Source: Staphylococcus gallinarum (GTDB lineage Bacteria > Bacillota > Bacilli > Staphylococcales > Staphylococcaceae). Taken from it: a stretch of DNA of 64,000 nt. This document shows, in pieces, positions 37,587 to 46,825 of this stretch. Every line of letters begins with the position of its first letter. Position 1 is the stretch's first letter. The notes under the pieces are model-generated. The model was given only the letters and a program-made list of their open reading frames with translations. It ran no database searches and had not been told where the DNA came from. Location: assembly GCF_000875895.1 (NCBI RefSeq), contig NZ_JXCF01000007.1, positions 310,001 through 374,000 on the forward strand. Direction: 5' to 3'. The position numbers and the translations under genes are program-made.

Positions 37587-37643
37587 AAAAAGCCTCCACA
37601 ACAGCGATCTCTATGAATAAATACGCTTATGGAGGCTTTTTAT
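37587..37643 (+). terminator. Intrinsic terminator of brxB-yqjA
   Basis: AAAAAGCCTCCA (37587-37598) pairs perfectly with TGGAGGCTTTTT (37630-37641). The 31-base loop contains little further pairing. Confidence 0.85.
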
Positions 37644-37741
37644 CGTGCTGATTTTTGTATAACTGCGAACTTGCTATCTTTAAAATTTATGATTTGATAT
37701 ATTACTTTATGATTTATTATCAAAAATGAAGAAAACAAAAA

Positions 37742-37781
37742 CCATAAATAGCACAGTTTATAAAGGCTGTATTATTTATGG
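37742..37781 (-). terminator. Terminator of the small Prli42-like gene
   Basis: CCATAAAT (37742-37749) with ACAG (37753-37756) pairs with CTGT (37767-37770) and ATTTATGG (37774-37781). On the minus strand the stem is followed by TTTTTGTTTTC, so it serves the minus-strand gene. Confidence 0.75.
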
Positions 37782-37822
37782 CTTTAATAATAAAAAATAT
37801 ATAAAACAGATAACGCTAATGA

Positions 37823-37921
37823 TTAATTTACTAATGGTACGACACTAGTTAATATTAATGCAAGCACAACAGCAATTAGCATCACAATAATAATAACTCT
37901 TAACACTTTATTGTTACTCAC
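37823..37921 (-). CDS. prli42: Prli42/DUF4044-like single-pass membrane peptide
   Basis: A 32-residue peptide starting MSNNKVLRVIII and ending SVVPLVN: a short basic N-terminus (K5, R8) followed by one transmembrane helix. This is the pattern of Prli42, the membrane miniprotein of Listeria that anchors the stressosome via RsbR. GTG 37921 has a strong GGAGGAATTA ribosome-binding site (plus-strand 37924-37933), and a terminator follows the stop. The size, start sequence and site argue for a real gene. Whether it acts in a stressosome is open, as S. aureus activates SigB through a shorter RsbU-RsbV-RsbW pathway; that part is known biology. Confidence 0.78.
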   Translation of the reverse strand: MSNNKVLRVIIIVMLIAVVLALILTSVVPLVN

Positions 37922-38134
37922 TATAATTCCTCCAAATATATTGTATTAACTCATATTTTATCCAAATATACGAAATTCTACAATACTTAACAACTATATT
38001 ATATGTACTTTTCAAAACCGAAAATGATACAAACAATCATATTTGTTTTGCAAACCGAAATAATTCGTTACACTTAACTATATAAATTATTAACATACAT
38101 AAAAAATGTATTAAATGACAGGTAGGGGATATTT

Positions 38135-39265
38135 ATGGTTAACGAACAAAGATTATTAGATACATTTTTAGAACTTGTTCAGACTAATTCTGAAAGTGGT
38201 AATGAAGGGCATATTCAAGCTCAATTAAAAGGTAAGTTTGAAGCACTAGGTTTATCAGTCGTTGAAGATCAAGCGAGTCAAAATCAAAACTTAGGCGCAA
38301 ATAATCTGATTTGTACACTACCAAGCACAATCGACAATAAAGAAATTGATAAGGTGTACTTTACAAGTCATATGGATACTGTAGTCCCAGGTATAGACAT
38401 TAAACCTCAAATAAAAGATGATGGCTATATCTATTCAGATGGTACTACCATTCTTGGAGCAGATGATAAAGCAGGATTAGCTGCAATTTTAGAAGCACTA
38501 GCTGTTATTCATGAAAATAAGCTACCTCATGGACAACTTCAATTTGTAATCACTGTGGGAGAGGAAATTGGATTAGAAGGAGCTAAAGCATTGCCTGCAG
38601 ATTTATTAGATTCAAATTTTGGATACGCAGTGGATGCCAGTGCACCTGTTGGAACTACAGTTGTAGGTGCTCCAACACAAATGAAATTTGATGCGACGAT
38701 TTATGGAAAAACTGCGCATGCTAGTGTACCTGACAAAGGAATAAGTGCAATTAACATTGCTGCTAAGGCAGTAAGTGACATGAAATTAGGTAGAATAGAT
38801 GAAGTAACAACAGCTAATATTGGTCGATTTGAAGGTGGCTCTGCTACAAATATTGTTGCCGATAAAGTTACATTAAAAGCAGAGGCACGTTCTCATTCAG
38901 ATGAACGCATTGCACAACAAATTGAGCATATGAAATCAGTAGTTGAAAATACCGTTAAACGTTATGGTACAAATGCTGATATAGAGATTACAAAAAGTTA
39001 TCCAGGATTTAAAGTAGCTGAAGATGCTAAAGTAACAGAGATTGCTAAAGAAAGTGCAATTCAATTAGGATTAGCTGCAGATACAATCATTGCAGGCGGT
39101 GGCTCTGACGGGAATATTATTAATGGTTTAGGTATACCTACTGTGATATTAGGCGTTGGATATGAAAATATACACACAACATCAGAACGTATGCCAATAA
39201 CTTCATTAAATCAATTGAGCCAGCAAATATTAAAAATTATAGAAATAGTTACAAATAACAAATAA
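38135..39265 (+). CDS. Peptidase T-like M20 family metallopeptidase (YqjE-like)
   Basis: The 376-residue M20 peptidase has metal ligands in YFTSHMDTVVPG (His, Asp), GADDKAGLAAI (bridging Asp), TVGEEIGLEGA (catalytic Glu pair), YAVDASAPVG (Asp) and the final HTTSERM (His). It includes an inserted dimerisation domain around residues 190-290. It is expected to release N-terminal residues from small peptides. Its place near brxB/yqjA resembles the B. subtilis yqjE locus. GGTAGGGG precedes the start. Confidence 0.9.
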   Translation: MVNEQRLLDTFLELVQTNSESGNEGHIQAQLKGKFEALGLSVVEDQASQNQNLGANNLICTLPSTIDNKEIDKVYFTSHMDTVVPGIDIKPQIKDDGYIYSDGTTILGADDKAGLAAILEALAVIHENKLPHGQLQFVITVGEEIGLEGAKALPADLLDSNFGYAVDASAPVGTTVVGAPTQMKFDATIYGKTAHASVPDKGISAINIAAKAVSDMKLGRIDEVTTANIGRFEGGSATNIVADKVTLKAEARSHSDERIAQQIEHMKSVVENTVKRYGTNADIEITKSYPGFKVAEDAKVTEIAKESAIQLGLAADTIIAGGGSDGNIINGLGIPTVILGVGYENIHTTSERMPITSLNQLSQQILKIIEIVTNNK

Positions 39266-39347
39266 ATCTGAAAACTGATTTAGTGATTATTATATATGCT
39301 TTATGATACAATGAACTAGAAAACTTTGTAAAAGAGAGGTAAGTAAA

Positions 39348-40757
39348 ATGGCACAACAAATTGGTGTAGTAGGTTTAGCAGTAATGGGTAAGAACCTTGC
39401 TTGGAATATTGAATCTCGTGGTTATAATGTTGCAGTATATAACCGTTCTTCTGAAAAGACAGACGAGATGGTTAAAGAATCTGAAGGCAAGAACATTCAC
39501 CCAACATATTCAATTGAAGAATTTGTAAATTCATTAGAAAAACCCCGTAAAATTTTATTAATGGTTAAAGCTGGTCCTGCAACTGACAAGACAATCGACA
39601 GTTTATTACCATTATTAGATAATGATGATATCTTAATCGATGGTGGTAACACAAATTATCAAGATACTATCCGTCGTAATACAGCACTTGCAGAAAGTGG
39701 CGTAAACTTTATCGGAATGGGCGTATCTGGTGGAGAAGTCGGTGCCTTAACTGGACCTTCATTAATGCCAGGCGGTCAAAAGGAAGCATTTGATAAGGTT
39801 AGCGATATTTTAGAAGCAATTTCAGCAAAAGCCAAAGATGGCGCTTCATGTGTTGCATACATTGGACCAAACGGTGCAGGTCATTATGTGAAAATGGTAC
39901 ATAATGGTATCGAATATGCAGATATGCAATTAATCGCTGAAAGTTATGCTATGATGAAAGATTTACTTGGTATGTCACACGAAGAAATCGCTAAAACATT
40001 TAAAGATTGGAATGCTGGAGAACTTTCTAGTTATTTAATAGAAATTACTGGTGACATCTTTGGTAAATTAGATGATAAAGGTGACGGTCCTCTTGTTGAA
40101 AAGATTTTAGATACTGCTGGCCAAAAAGGTACAGGTAAATGGACTTCAATTAACGCTTTAGAATTAGGTATTCCATTAACAATTATTACGGAATCTGTAT
40201 TTGCTCGCTTCATTTCTTCAATTAAAGAAGAACGAGTTAATGCATCTAAACAATTAAATGGTCCAGCTTCTCAATTTGATGGTGACAAAGAAGAATTCTT
40301 AGAAAAAATCCGTAAAGCTTTATATATGAGTAAGATTTGTTCATATGCACAAGGATTTGCACAAATGAGAAAAGCAAGTGATGATAATGAATGGAACCTT
40401 AAATTAGGCGACTTAGCTATGATTTGGAGAGAAGGTTGTATCATCCGTGCACAATTCTTACAAAAAATTAAAGATGCCTATGATAATGATGAATCATTAC
40501 GTAACTTATTATTAGATCCATACTTCAAGGATATTGTTACAAATTATCAATCAGCATTACGTGACGTAGTTGCTACAGGTGTACAAAATGGTGTACCAAC
40601 ACCTGGTTTCTCAGCTAGTATTAACTATTATGATAGTTACCGCTCTGAAGATTTACCAGCAAATTTAATCCAAGCACAACGTGACTACTTCGGTGCGCAC
40701 ACTTACGAACGTAAAGACATTGAAGGTGTGTTCCATACACAATGGATTGAAGAATAA
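39348..40757 (+). CDS. gnd: 6-phosphogluconate dehydrogenase (decarboxylating)
   Basis: The 469-residue enzyme oxidises 6-phosphogluconate to ribulose-5-phosphate, giving NADPH. Visible are the N-terminal Rossmann loop [21 protein letters not shown], the family signature [34 protein letters not shown] and the catalytic Lys region [16 protein letters not shown]. Together with zwf at 45190 it covers the oxidative pentose-phosphate pathway, the two genes being 4.4 kb apart on opposite strands. GAGAGG precedes the start and a terminator ends the unit. Confidence 0.97.
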   Translation: MAQQIGVVGLAVMGKNLAWNIESRGYNVAVYNRSSEKTDEMVKESEGKNIHPTYSIEEFVNSLEKPRKILLMVKAGPATDKTIDSLLPLLDNDDILIDGGNTNYQDTIRRNTALAESGVNFIGMGVSGGEVGALTGPSLMPGGQKEAFDKVSDILEAISAKAKDGASCVAYIGPNGAGHYVKMVHNGIEYADMQLIAESYAMMKDLLGMSHEEIAKTFKDWNAGELSSYLIEITGDIFGKLDDKGDGPLVEKILDTAGQKGTGKWTSINALELGIPLTIITESVFARFISSIKEERVNASKQLNGPASQFDGDKEEFLEKIRKALYMSKICSYAQGFAQMRKASDDNEWNLKLGDLAMIWREGCIIRAQFLQKIKDAYDNDESLRNLLLDPYFKDIVTNYQSALRDVVATGVQNGVPTPGFSASINYYDSYRSEDLPANLIQAQRDYFGAHTYERKDIEGVFHTQWIEE

Positions 40758-40853
40758 GCACTTTATTAATTTAATATACTGCGATGTTATTATAGAACAT
40801 AATAAAGTAATTGAATAATTGTATTCATTAATAACTTTGCGGTATGAATAAAT

Positions 40854-40899
40854 AAACGCCAATTCCTATTTAAAGCTAATAGGGATTGGCGTTTTAATT
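40854..40899 (+). terminator. Intrinsic terminator of gnd
   Basis: AAACGCCAATTCCTATT pairs with AATAGGGATTGGCGTTT (one G-U) around a seven-base loop, followed by T-rich sequence. Confidence 0.9.
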
Positions 40900-40959
40900 A
40901 TTTTAAATGGAAATAATCAATTAATAATATACAAAATCAGTTATAAAATTTCATGTCAT

Positions 40960-40977
40960 TGCGCAAACGTTTGCACA
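40960..40977. promoter_or_regulatory. LacI/CcpA-type operator palindrome upstream of malR
   Basis: GCAAACGTTTGC (40963-40974) is a perfect 12-base palindrome with central CG, in the context TGCGCAAACGTTTGCACA. LacI-family regulators, including MalR and CcpA, bind sites of this form. It lies just upstream of the -35 box of the malR promoter. Confidence 0.7.
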
Positions 40978-40983
40978 AATCTT

Positions 40984-41013
40984 TTGACATTGTTCACATA
41001 AATACAATAAAAT
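40984..41013 (+). promoter_or_regulatory. Predicted malR-malA promoter
   Basis: A consensus -35 TTGACA (40984-40989) and a -10-like TAAAAT (41008-41013) are 18 bases apart, 46 bases before the malR start. Confidence 0.55.
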
Positions 41014-41024
41014 AAGATTATACA

Positions 41025-41038
41025 TGTAAGCGTTTTAA
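41025..41038 (+). promoter_or_regulatory. cre-like site in the malR leader
   Basis: TGTAAGCGTTTTAA matches the catabolite-responsive element consensus at 13 of 14 positions. It is just downstream of the predicted promoter, a position that gives repression by CcpA when bound. Confidence 0.5.
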
Positions 41039-41058
41039 TTGGGGATAGGAGTGTTGTG

Positions 41059-42054
41059 ATGGCAACAATCAAAGATGTGGCTATAATGGCTAATGTTTCA
41101 CCTTCAACAGTGTCTAGGGTTATCAAAGGTAATACTCGTATAAGTAAGGAAACTACTCAAAAAGTGCATGATTGTATGAGAGCATTAAATTATGTTCCTA
41201 ATCAAATGGCACGCTCTTTAGTTACAAAGCGTTCTAAAACCATTGGTATTATACAAAAAAGTGGTGGTGATTCAATTAAACAGAACCCATTTTTACTCGA
41301 TGTACTAACCGGTATACATCGTTATAGTGATAATCACGCTTATTTAACAATAGTGACTACAAGTACAACTGAGCAGGAATTAATGATAGAAGTCCAGCGT
41401 TTAATACAGTCACAATATATTGAAGGCTTTATCTTATTATATTCAAGAAAAAATGATGTAATTGAACAATTATTAATTGATAAACAATGTCCTTATGTAA
41501 TAATAGGAAAGCCATTATCAAGTGAAAAAACTTTATATGTCGATAATGATAATATTGCTGCAGCTGAAGATTTAACACAGTATTTGGTTAATAAAGGACA
41601 TGACAAGATTTTACTTTTAACTGAACAAAGTGATTATGAGGTCTTTAAGGATCGTATAAAAGGATATCGTCAAGTTATGTTTCATGAACATTTAACACCT
41701 CATGTTCATATAATAGACTTGGATCGAACTGCAATTAAATTAAGTTTAATCGAACTTTTTAAAATGCATGAATTCACTGCAATCATTACTACTGATACTA
41801 TGCTCAATATGATGATTATTAGTGTTTTATATGAATTAAATATACGTATACCAGAAGATATTAAAACAGCAACATTTAATGATTCATTTCTAAATGCCTA
41901 TGCATCTCCGCCACAAACAGCTGTTGACGTCCTCCCAGAACAATTAGGGCAAACAGCGGTACGGCTGTTAACGAACAAGCTAGAAAACGTTAATCGTTAT
42001 CAATGTCAAAATATAATACCTACACGAATTGTACAACGTTATTCAACAAACTAA
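41059..42054 (+). CDS. malR: LacI-family maltose regulator MalR
   Basis: The 331-residue regulator has an N-terminal LacI HTH (MATIKDVAIMANVSPSTVSRVIKG with hinge helix VPNQMARSLVTKRSKTIGII) and a periplasmic-binding-like effector domain. It is translated just ahead of malA, with which it forms an operon. ATG 41059 follows ATAGGAG by eight bases; GTG 41056 is an alternative. Maltose or a breakdown product as inducer is inferred from the linkage. Confidence 0.92.
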   Translation: MATIKDVAIMANVSPSTVSRVIKGNTRISKETTQKVHDCMRALNYVPNQMARSLVTKRSKTIGIIQKSGGDSIKQNPFLLDVLTGIHRYSDNHAYLTIVTTSTTEQELMIEVQRLIQSQYIEGFILLYSRKNDVIEQLLIDKQCPYVIIGKPLSSEKTLYVDNDNIAAAEDLTQYLVNKGHDKILLLTEQSDYEVFKDRIKGYRQVMFHEHLTPHVHIIDLDRTAIKLSLIELFKMHEFTAIITTDTMLNMMIISVLYELNIRIPEDIKTATFNDSFLNAYASPPQTAVDVLPEQLGQTAVRLLTNKLENVNRYQCQNIIPTRIVQRYSTN

Positions 42055-42070
42055 TAAAAGGAGAATGTAA

Positions 42071-43723
42071 ATGATGAAAAATTGGTGGAAAGAAGCAGTA
42101 GCTTATCAAGTATATCCAAGAAGCTTTAACGATTCAAATAATGATGGGATTGGTGATTTACAAGGTTTAATTGCCAAGTTAGATTATTTACAAGATTTAG
42201 GCATCGATGTTATTTGGCTAAGTCCAATGTATAAATCTCCAAATGATGATAATGGTTATGATATCAGTGATTATCATGAAATTATGGACGAATTTGGAAC
42301 AATGGCAGATTTTGATGAATTACTCGCAGCCATACATCAACGTGGTATGAAATTAATCTTAGATTTGGTTGTAAATCACACTTCTGATGAGCATCCGTGG
42401 TTTATTGAATCTAAATCTAGCATAGATAATCCTAAAAGGGATTGGTATATATGGAAAGATGGTAAACCAGATGGTACAGAACCAAATAACTGGGAAAGTA
42501 TCTTTAATGGTTCAACTTGGGAATATGATGACTCAACACAGCAATACTATTTTCACCTGTTTAGTAAAAAGCAACCTGATTTAAATTGGGAAAATAAAGA
42601 AGTACGCGATGCAGTATTTAAAATGATGAACTGGTGGTTTGATAAAGGCATAGATGGATTTAGAGTAGATGCCATTACACACATCAAGAAATCATTTGAA
42701 GCAGGTGATTTAACAGTGCCTGCTGGTAAAACGTATGCACCAGCTTTTGACGTTGATATGAATCAACCAGGTATACAATCGTGGTTACAAGAAATGAAAG
42801 AACAGTCTTTAGATAAATACGATATCATGACTGTTGGAGAAGCAAATGGTGTAGATCCAGATAATGCTGAACAATGGGTTGGAGAATCAGAAGGTAAATT
42901 TAATATGATTTTTCAATTTGAGCATTTAGGATTATGGAATACTGGCGATGTACAGTTTGATGTTTCTTCCTATAAGCAAGTACTATCGAATTGGCAGTAC
43001 AAATTAGAAAATGTAGGTTGGAATGCTTTATTTATTGAAAATCACGATCAACCTCGACGTGTTTCCACTTGGGGAGATGATCAACAATATTGGTATGAAT
43101 CGGCAACAAGTCATGCTGTTGTATATTTTTTACAGCAAGGGACGCCTTTTATTTACCAAGGACAAGAAATCGGTATGACCAATTATCCTTTTGAATCAAT
43201 AGAAACATTTAACGATGTAGCTGTAGTAAATGAATATAATATTGTTAAATCACAAGGTGGTAACGTAGAAGAGCTACTACATAAACATAAAATGGAAAAC
43301 AGAGACAACTCTAGAACACCAATGCAATGGGATGATTCTACCAATGCAGGCTTTTCTGAACATAAACCATGGTTTCCAGTCAATCCAAACTATACAACTA
43401 TAAATGTTGAACAACAACAGCAAGATAAAGATTCCATATTAAATTTTTATAAGCAACTCATTCAATTAAAAAAATCTGATGAATTATTCACATATGGCCA
43501 GTTTAAACTGGTTGATGTAGATAACCCTGATGTTTTTGCTTATTCAAGAATTTATAATAATAAAAAAGTTATTGTCATTGGTAACTTAACTGATCAAACA
43601 ACTTCTGTGACTTTAACGACTGATGTTACTGAATGGGAAGTGTTATTACATAATTATAAAGAACACAGCCTTAATTTTGCTCAGTTAAGACCTTACGAAG
43701 CATGTGTAATTGAAGTAAATTAA
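42071..43723 (+). CDS. malA: Alpha-glucosidase MalA (GH13)
   Basis: The 550-residue glycoside hydrolase of family 13 is similar to oligo-1,6-glucosidases and maltose-cleaving alpha-glucosidases. Catalytic residues are D200 (GFRVDAITH), E257 (TVGEANG) and D326 (ENHDQPR). The substrate-binding region DLVVNHTSDEHPWF is typical. It probably hydrolyses intracellular maltose and isomaltose-type sugars to glucose, which glucokinase (7200) can phosphorylate. AAAAGGAG precedes ATG 42071; a second ATG follows immediately. A terminator is downstream. Confidence 0.94.
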   Translation: MMKNWWKEAVAYQVYPRSFNDSNNDGIGDLQGLIAKLDYLQDLGIDVIWLSPMYKSPNDDNGYDISDYHEIMDEFGTMADFDELLAAIHQRGMKLILDLVVNHTSDEHPWFIESKSSIDNPKRDWYIWKDGKPDGTEPNNWESIFNGSTWEYDDSTQQYYFHLFSKKQPDLNWENKEVRDAVFKMMNWWFDKGIDGFRVDAITHIKKSFEAGDLTVPAGKTYAPAFDVDMNQPGIQSWLQEMKEQSLDKYDIMTVGEANGVDPDNAEQWVGESEGKFNMIFQFEHLGLWNTGDVQFDVSSYKQVLSNWQYKLENVGWNALFIENHDQPRRVSTWGDDQQYWYESATSHAVVYFLQQGTPFIYQGQEIGMTNYPFESIETFNDVAVVNEYNIVKSQGGNVEELLHKHKMENRDNSRTPMQWDDSTNAGFSEHKPWFPVNPNYTTINVEQQQQDKDSILNFYKQLIQLKKSDELFTYGQFKLVDVDNPDVFAYSRIYNNKKVIVIGNLTDQTTSVTLTTDVTEWEVLLHNYKEHSLNFAQLRPYEACVIEVN

Positions 43724-43756
43724 TAAAGAAACATTTGCAGTTGAAACACAATACTA

Positions 43757-43804
43757 AAAATGCAGGCTAGACACAATAAATATGTCTTTGCCTGCATTTT
43801 ATTT
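43757..43804 (+). terminator. Intrinsic terminator of malR-malA
   Basis: AAAATGCAGGC pairs with GCCTGCATTTT, and the inner AGACA with TGTCT. TATTT follows. Confidence 0.9.
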
Positions 43805-43972
43805 ACGTATTCATACACATCACTAACCAAGGGCATAAATTTATCAGTTTGTTTAGGCTAACAGTTTAGAGTATTGTAAAGCAGCGGAAATAAATTAACA
43901 AATGATATAGCTATAATTTTGATTTGATTTTTAGTTTTAACAATTAGAATGTTTTAACACGCTACAACAAAG

Positions 43973-44836
43973 TTAATAAAATTCATTATCTTGATCTACT
44001 GGCATCCACAATTGAACCTTCGTAAATGGGTCATCAAAAGAAATATCAAAAGGATACACTTCAACATACAAACTATTAAATTCATAGGGTAGTGACATTT
44101 GCATTGTTGTTTCAATATAATGCCATGCCTCATTTACCACGTAGTCAATTTCACCTTGTAAGTTAAAGGTCGCATATTGACGAGATGGCAAAAACCGACT
44201 TTCCAAATGCGCTGGATATCGTTCACTAGGAACGCCTACAAAAATTTCCATACCATAATCTAATGGACAGTTCACGACATATAGTTCATGTGGCCCAACA
44301 TCATTATATCTTTGTAATTCTTTAATGTGGCCTTCTACTAGTAAATCTTCTAAAAAATCAGGTACTTTATATGGATTTTCAAGCTCATTTGCCGGTATAA
44401 ATTTAGCATAACCCACCAAGGATAGTTCTGGTGTATTCTCTAATCTATACGGATATGGCGCTTTATCAGTCGTTGTTAATTTAATATACAATCTCGGAAC
44501 TAATTTTAATTCCTCACGCTTCGTATTCACTTGAATAGGGGATATACCGTGAAAGTCACTAAAATCATTAGCAAAAGCATTTGTATCGGTATAATGATAT
44601 TTTTTAGCAATATCGACTAACCGAGCAGAACCATTTAGTAACTCTTTGGCTGCTACGGTCATTTTTCTCGCTTTTGAATATTCACTTGGCGACTGTCCTA
44701 CAATCATCTTAAATGATTGATCTAGATGATATGGTGAAAGACCAACGTAATCACTAAGTTCTTGCAAATGAAAAGGCTCTAGCAAATGATCTTCAATATA
44801 AACAATTGCCTGTTGTATTTGCTTGATAACGTCCAA
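43973..44836 (-). CDS. AraC-family regulator with GyrI-like effector domain
   Basis: The 287-residue protein has two HTH motifs at the N-terminus (FHLQELSDYVGLSPYHLDQSFKMIVGQSPSEYSKARKM and LVDIAKKYHYTDTNAFANDFSDFHGISPIQV). A C-terminal domain from about residue 125 looks like the GyrI/Rob-type ligand-binding fold. This domain order is that of Rob/BmrR-like regulators that sense small hydrophobic or cationic ligands. The start is TTG 44836, with AGGAG about nine bases before it. Targets are unknown; zwf lies upstream on the same strand but has its own terminator. Confidence 0.85.
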   Translation of the reverse strand: MDVIKQIQQAIVYIEDHLLEPFHLQELSDYVGLSPYHLDQSFKMIVGQSPSEYSKARKMTVAAKELLNGSARLVDIAKKYHYTDTNAFANDFSDFHGISPIQVNTKREELKLVPRLYIKLTTTDKAPYPYRLENTPELSLVGYAKFIPANELENPYKVPDFLEDLLVEGHIKELQRYNDVGPHELYVVNCPLDYGMEIFVGVPSERYPAHLESRFLPSRQYATFNLQGEIDYVVNEAWHYIETTMQMSLPYEFNSLYVEVYPFDISFDDPFTKVQLWMPVDQDNEFY

Positions 44837-45130
44837 AAACTTTCACTCCTAATTCCCAATTAACTATTTGCACTTTCTTAAATCATTTGTTTATTCTTTT
44901 TAAATAAAACACATGTACTTTAATACTTATATTTTACATCATTATTTGTATACTTACATCTTAAAAATTTTAAATAGGGTAAAATGTAATTTAAAAGGAC
45001 AGTTTATATAAACTTTCTCAATAGACTAAATCATAACACATTATATATTGAATAAAAAAGTAACAACCTATATGAAATTTTACATTAACATAATAGCTCC
45101 TAAAGCATATCCATGAATTTATGTAATATA
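44837..45130. other. Intergenic region between zwf and the AraC regulator
   Basis: Very AT-rich. It must contain the promoter of the minus-strand regulator, but I cannot point to convincing -35 and -10 boxes. No ORF or strong stem is visible before the zwf terminator. Confidence 0.5.
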
Positions 45131-45169
45131 AAAAAGCAGTTCAAACTTAAATAAATTTGAACTGCTTTT
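45131..45169 (-). terminator. Intrinsic terminator of zwf
   Basis: AAAAGCAGTTCAAA and TTTGAACTGCTTTT form a near-perfect stem around a short A/T loop. Flanking A and T runs allow it to work on either strand; the zwf stop is 21 bases away on the minus strand. Confidence 0.9.
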
Positions 45170-45189
45170 ATTAACTCTATATCAATCCA

Positions 45190-46674
45190 TTAATGGATAT
45201 CGTCCCACCAATGGAAACCGTCTCTGCTTAACAATAAATCGCTTTCTAAAGGACCATTTGAACCAGATTTATAGTTAGGGAATTCCGGTTCATTTTGATT
45301 CCATTCTTCCTGAATTGCATCAACAAATTTCCATGTTGATTTTAATTCTTCCCAATGTGTGAAGTTTGTCGCATCACCATTTAAACAGTCAAACAATAAG
45401 TTTTCATAAGCATCAACTGTATTCATTTTATCTTGTGCACTCATTGCATATGATAATTGTACTGGTTCTGTTTCAATGCCTTGAACGTTTTTCTTAGCAT
45501 TAAGATGTAGTGATACGCCTTCATTTGGTTGAATATTAATCACAAGTAAATTTGAGTCTAATTTTTTCTCAGTTTCATAATAAAGATTCATTGGTACTTC
45601 TTTAAATTCTACTACGACTTGAATTGTTTTACTCTTCATACGTTTACCTGTTCTAATATAGAATGGAACTCCTGCCCATCTGAAATTATCAATTGTTAAT
45701 TTACCAGATACGAAAGTAGGTGTTGTAGAATCACTAGCAACGCGATCTTCGTCACGATAACGTTTAACATTTTGACCTTCAATTACACCTTCATCATATT
45801 GTCCACGGACAAAGTTATGGCGCACTTCTTCAGCTTCTAATTTACGTAATGATTTAAGTGCTTTGACTTTCTCTGCTCTAATATCAGCACTATTTAAACT
45901 GATCGGTGCCTCCATTGCAAGTAGCGCTACCATTTGTAGCATATGGTTTTGTACCATATCTTTGAGTGCACCACTAGATTCATAGTAGCCACCTCTATCT
46001 TCTACACCTAATACTTCAGAAGAAGTAACCTGTATATTTGAAATATACTTATTATTCCATAATGGCTCAAACATAGCGTTAGCAAATCTTAATACTTCTA
46101 TATTTTGCACCATATCTTTACCTAAATAGTGGTCAATTCGATAAATCTCTTCTTCTTTAAATGAACGTCGTAATTGTTCATTTAGTTTTTCAGCTGACTC
46201 TAAGTCTGTACCAAATGGCTTTTCAATTACTAAGCGTTTAAAGCCTGAAGTGTCAGTCAAGCCTGAAGATTTTAAGTAATCAGAAATTACACCAAAGAAA
46301 TTTGGTGCCATTGCAAGATAGAAGAGTCTGTTACCTTGTAAATTAAACTCATTATCCAAGTTATTACTTACTTCTAATAATGATTGGTAACTCGCTTCGT
46401 CACTTACATCGTGTTTATGATAAAAAACATGTTCCATAAACTTATCAAGATGTTTTGTATCTTTAACGTGTTCTTGAATTGACGATTTCACTTGACTACG
46501 GAAATCATCATTCGTTAATTCTCTTCTTCCAATTCCAATTATAGCAATTTGTTCATTTAAGTTATCTTGTTGGTACAAATGGAATAATGATGGAAATAAT
46601 TTTCTGTGACTAAGATCACCAGTTGCTCCAAAGATAGTTATTAAGCATGGAATGTCTTTATTTCTAGTATTCAA
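45190..46674 (-). CDS. zwf: Glucose-6-phosphate 1-dehydrogenase
   Basis: The 494-residue enzyme performs the first, NADPH-forming step of the oxidative pentose-phosphate pathway. The dinucleotide loop is TIFGATGDLSHRKLFP, and the active-site segment is RIDHYLGKDMVQN. TTG 46674 follows GAGGT (minus strand) by seven bases and gives the length of other staphylococcal Zwf proteins (starting NTRNKDIPCLITIFG). Longer readings up to 46722 contain that site. It stands alone, divergent from rnz. Confidence 0.95.
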   Translation of the reverse strand: MNTRNKDIPCLITIFGATGDLSHRKLFPSLFHLYQQDNLNEQIAIIGIGRRELTNDDFRSQVKSSIQEHVKDTKHLDKFMEHVFYHKHDVSDEASYQSLLEVSNNLDNEFNLQGNRLFYLAMAPNFFGVISDYLKSSGLTDTSGFKRLVIEKPFGTDLESAEKLNEQLRRSFKEEEIYRIDHYLGKDMVQNIEVLRFANAMFEPLWNNKYISNIQVTSSEVLGVEDRGGYYESSGALKDMVQNHMLQMVALLAMEAPISLNSADIRAEKVKALKSLRKLEAEEVRHNFVRGQYDEGVIEGQNVKRYRDEDRVASDSTTPTFVSGKLTIDNFRWAGVPFYIRTGKRMKSKTIQVVVEFKEVPMNLYYETEKKLDSNLLVINIQPNEGVSLHLNAKKNVQGIETEPVQLSYAMSAQDKMNTVDAYENLLFDCLNGDATNFTHWEELKSTWKFVDAIQEEWNQNEPEFPNYKSGSNGPLESDLLLSRDGFHWWDDIH

Positions 46675-46825
46675 GTTCAAAACCTCAATTCTTTTTATAA
46701 ATCTGATTTCATTATAGAACAATAATTAACAATGTTCATACATTTTTGCTTAAAAGCATTCAAAAATTATTATATTTTTTTATCTTTTCTATGATAAAAT
46801 GTGAACAAGAAGAGGAGGCATATGC

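Noticed and set aside
46675-46825. TTATTA/TATGAT boxes as the rnz promoter
   Set aside because: The -10 and the spacing are good, but the -35 is weak in very AT-rich DNA; mentioned under rnz and not listed as a separate feature.
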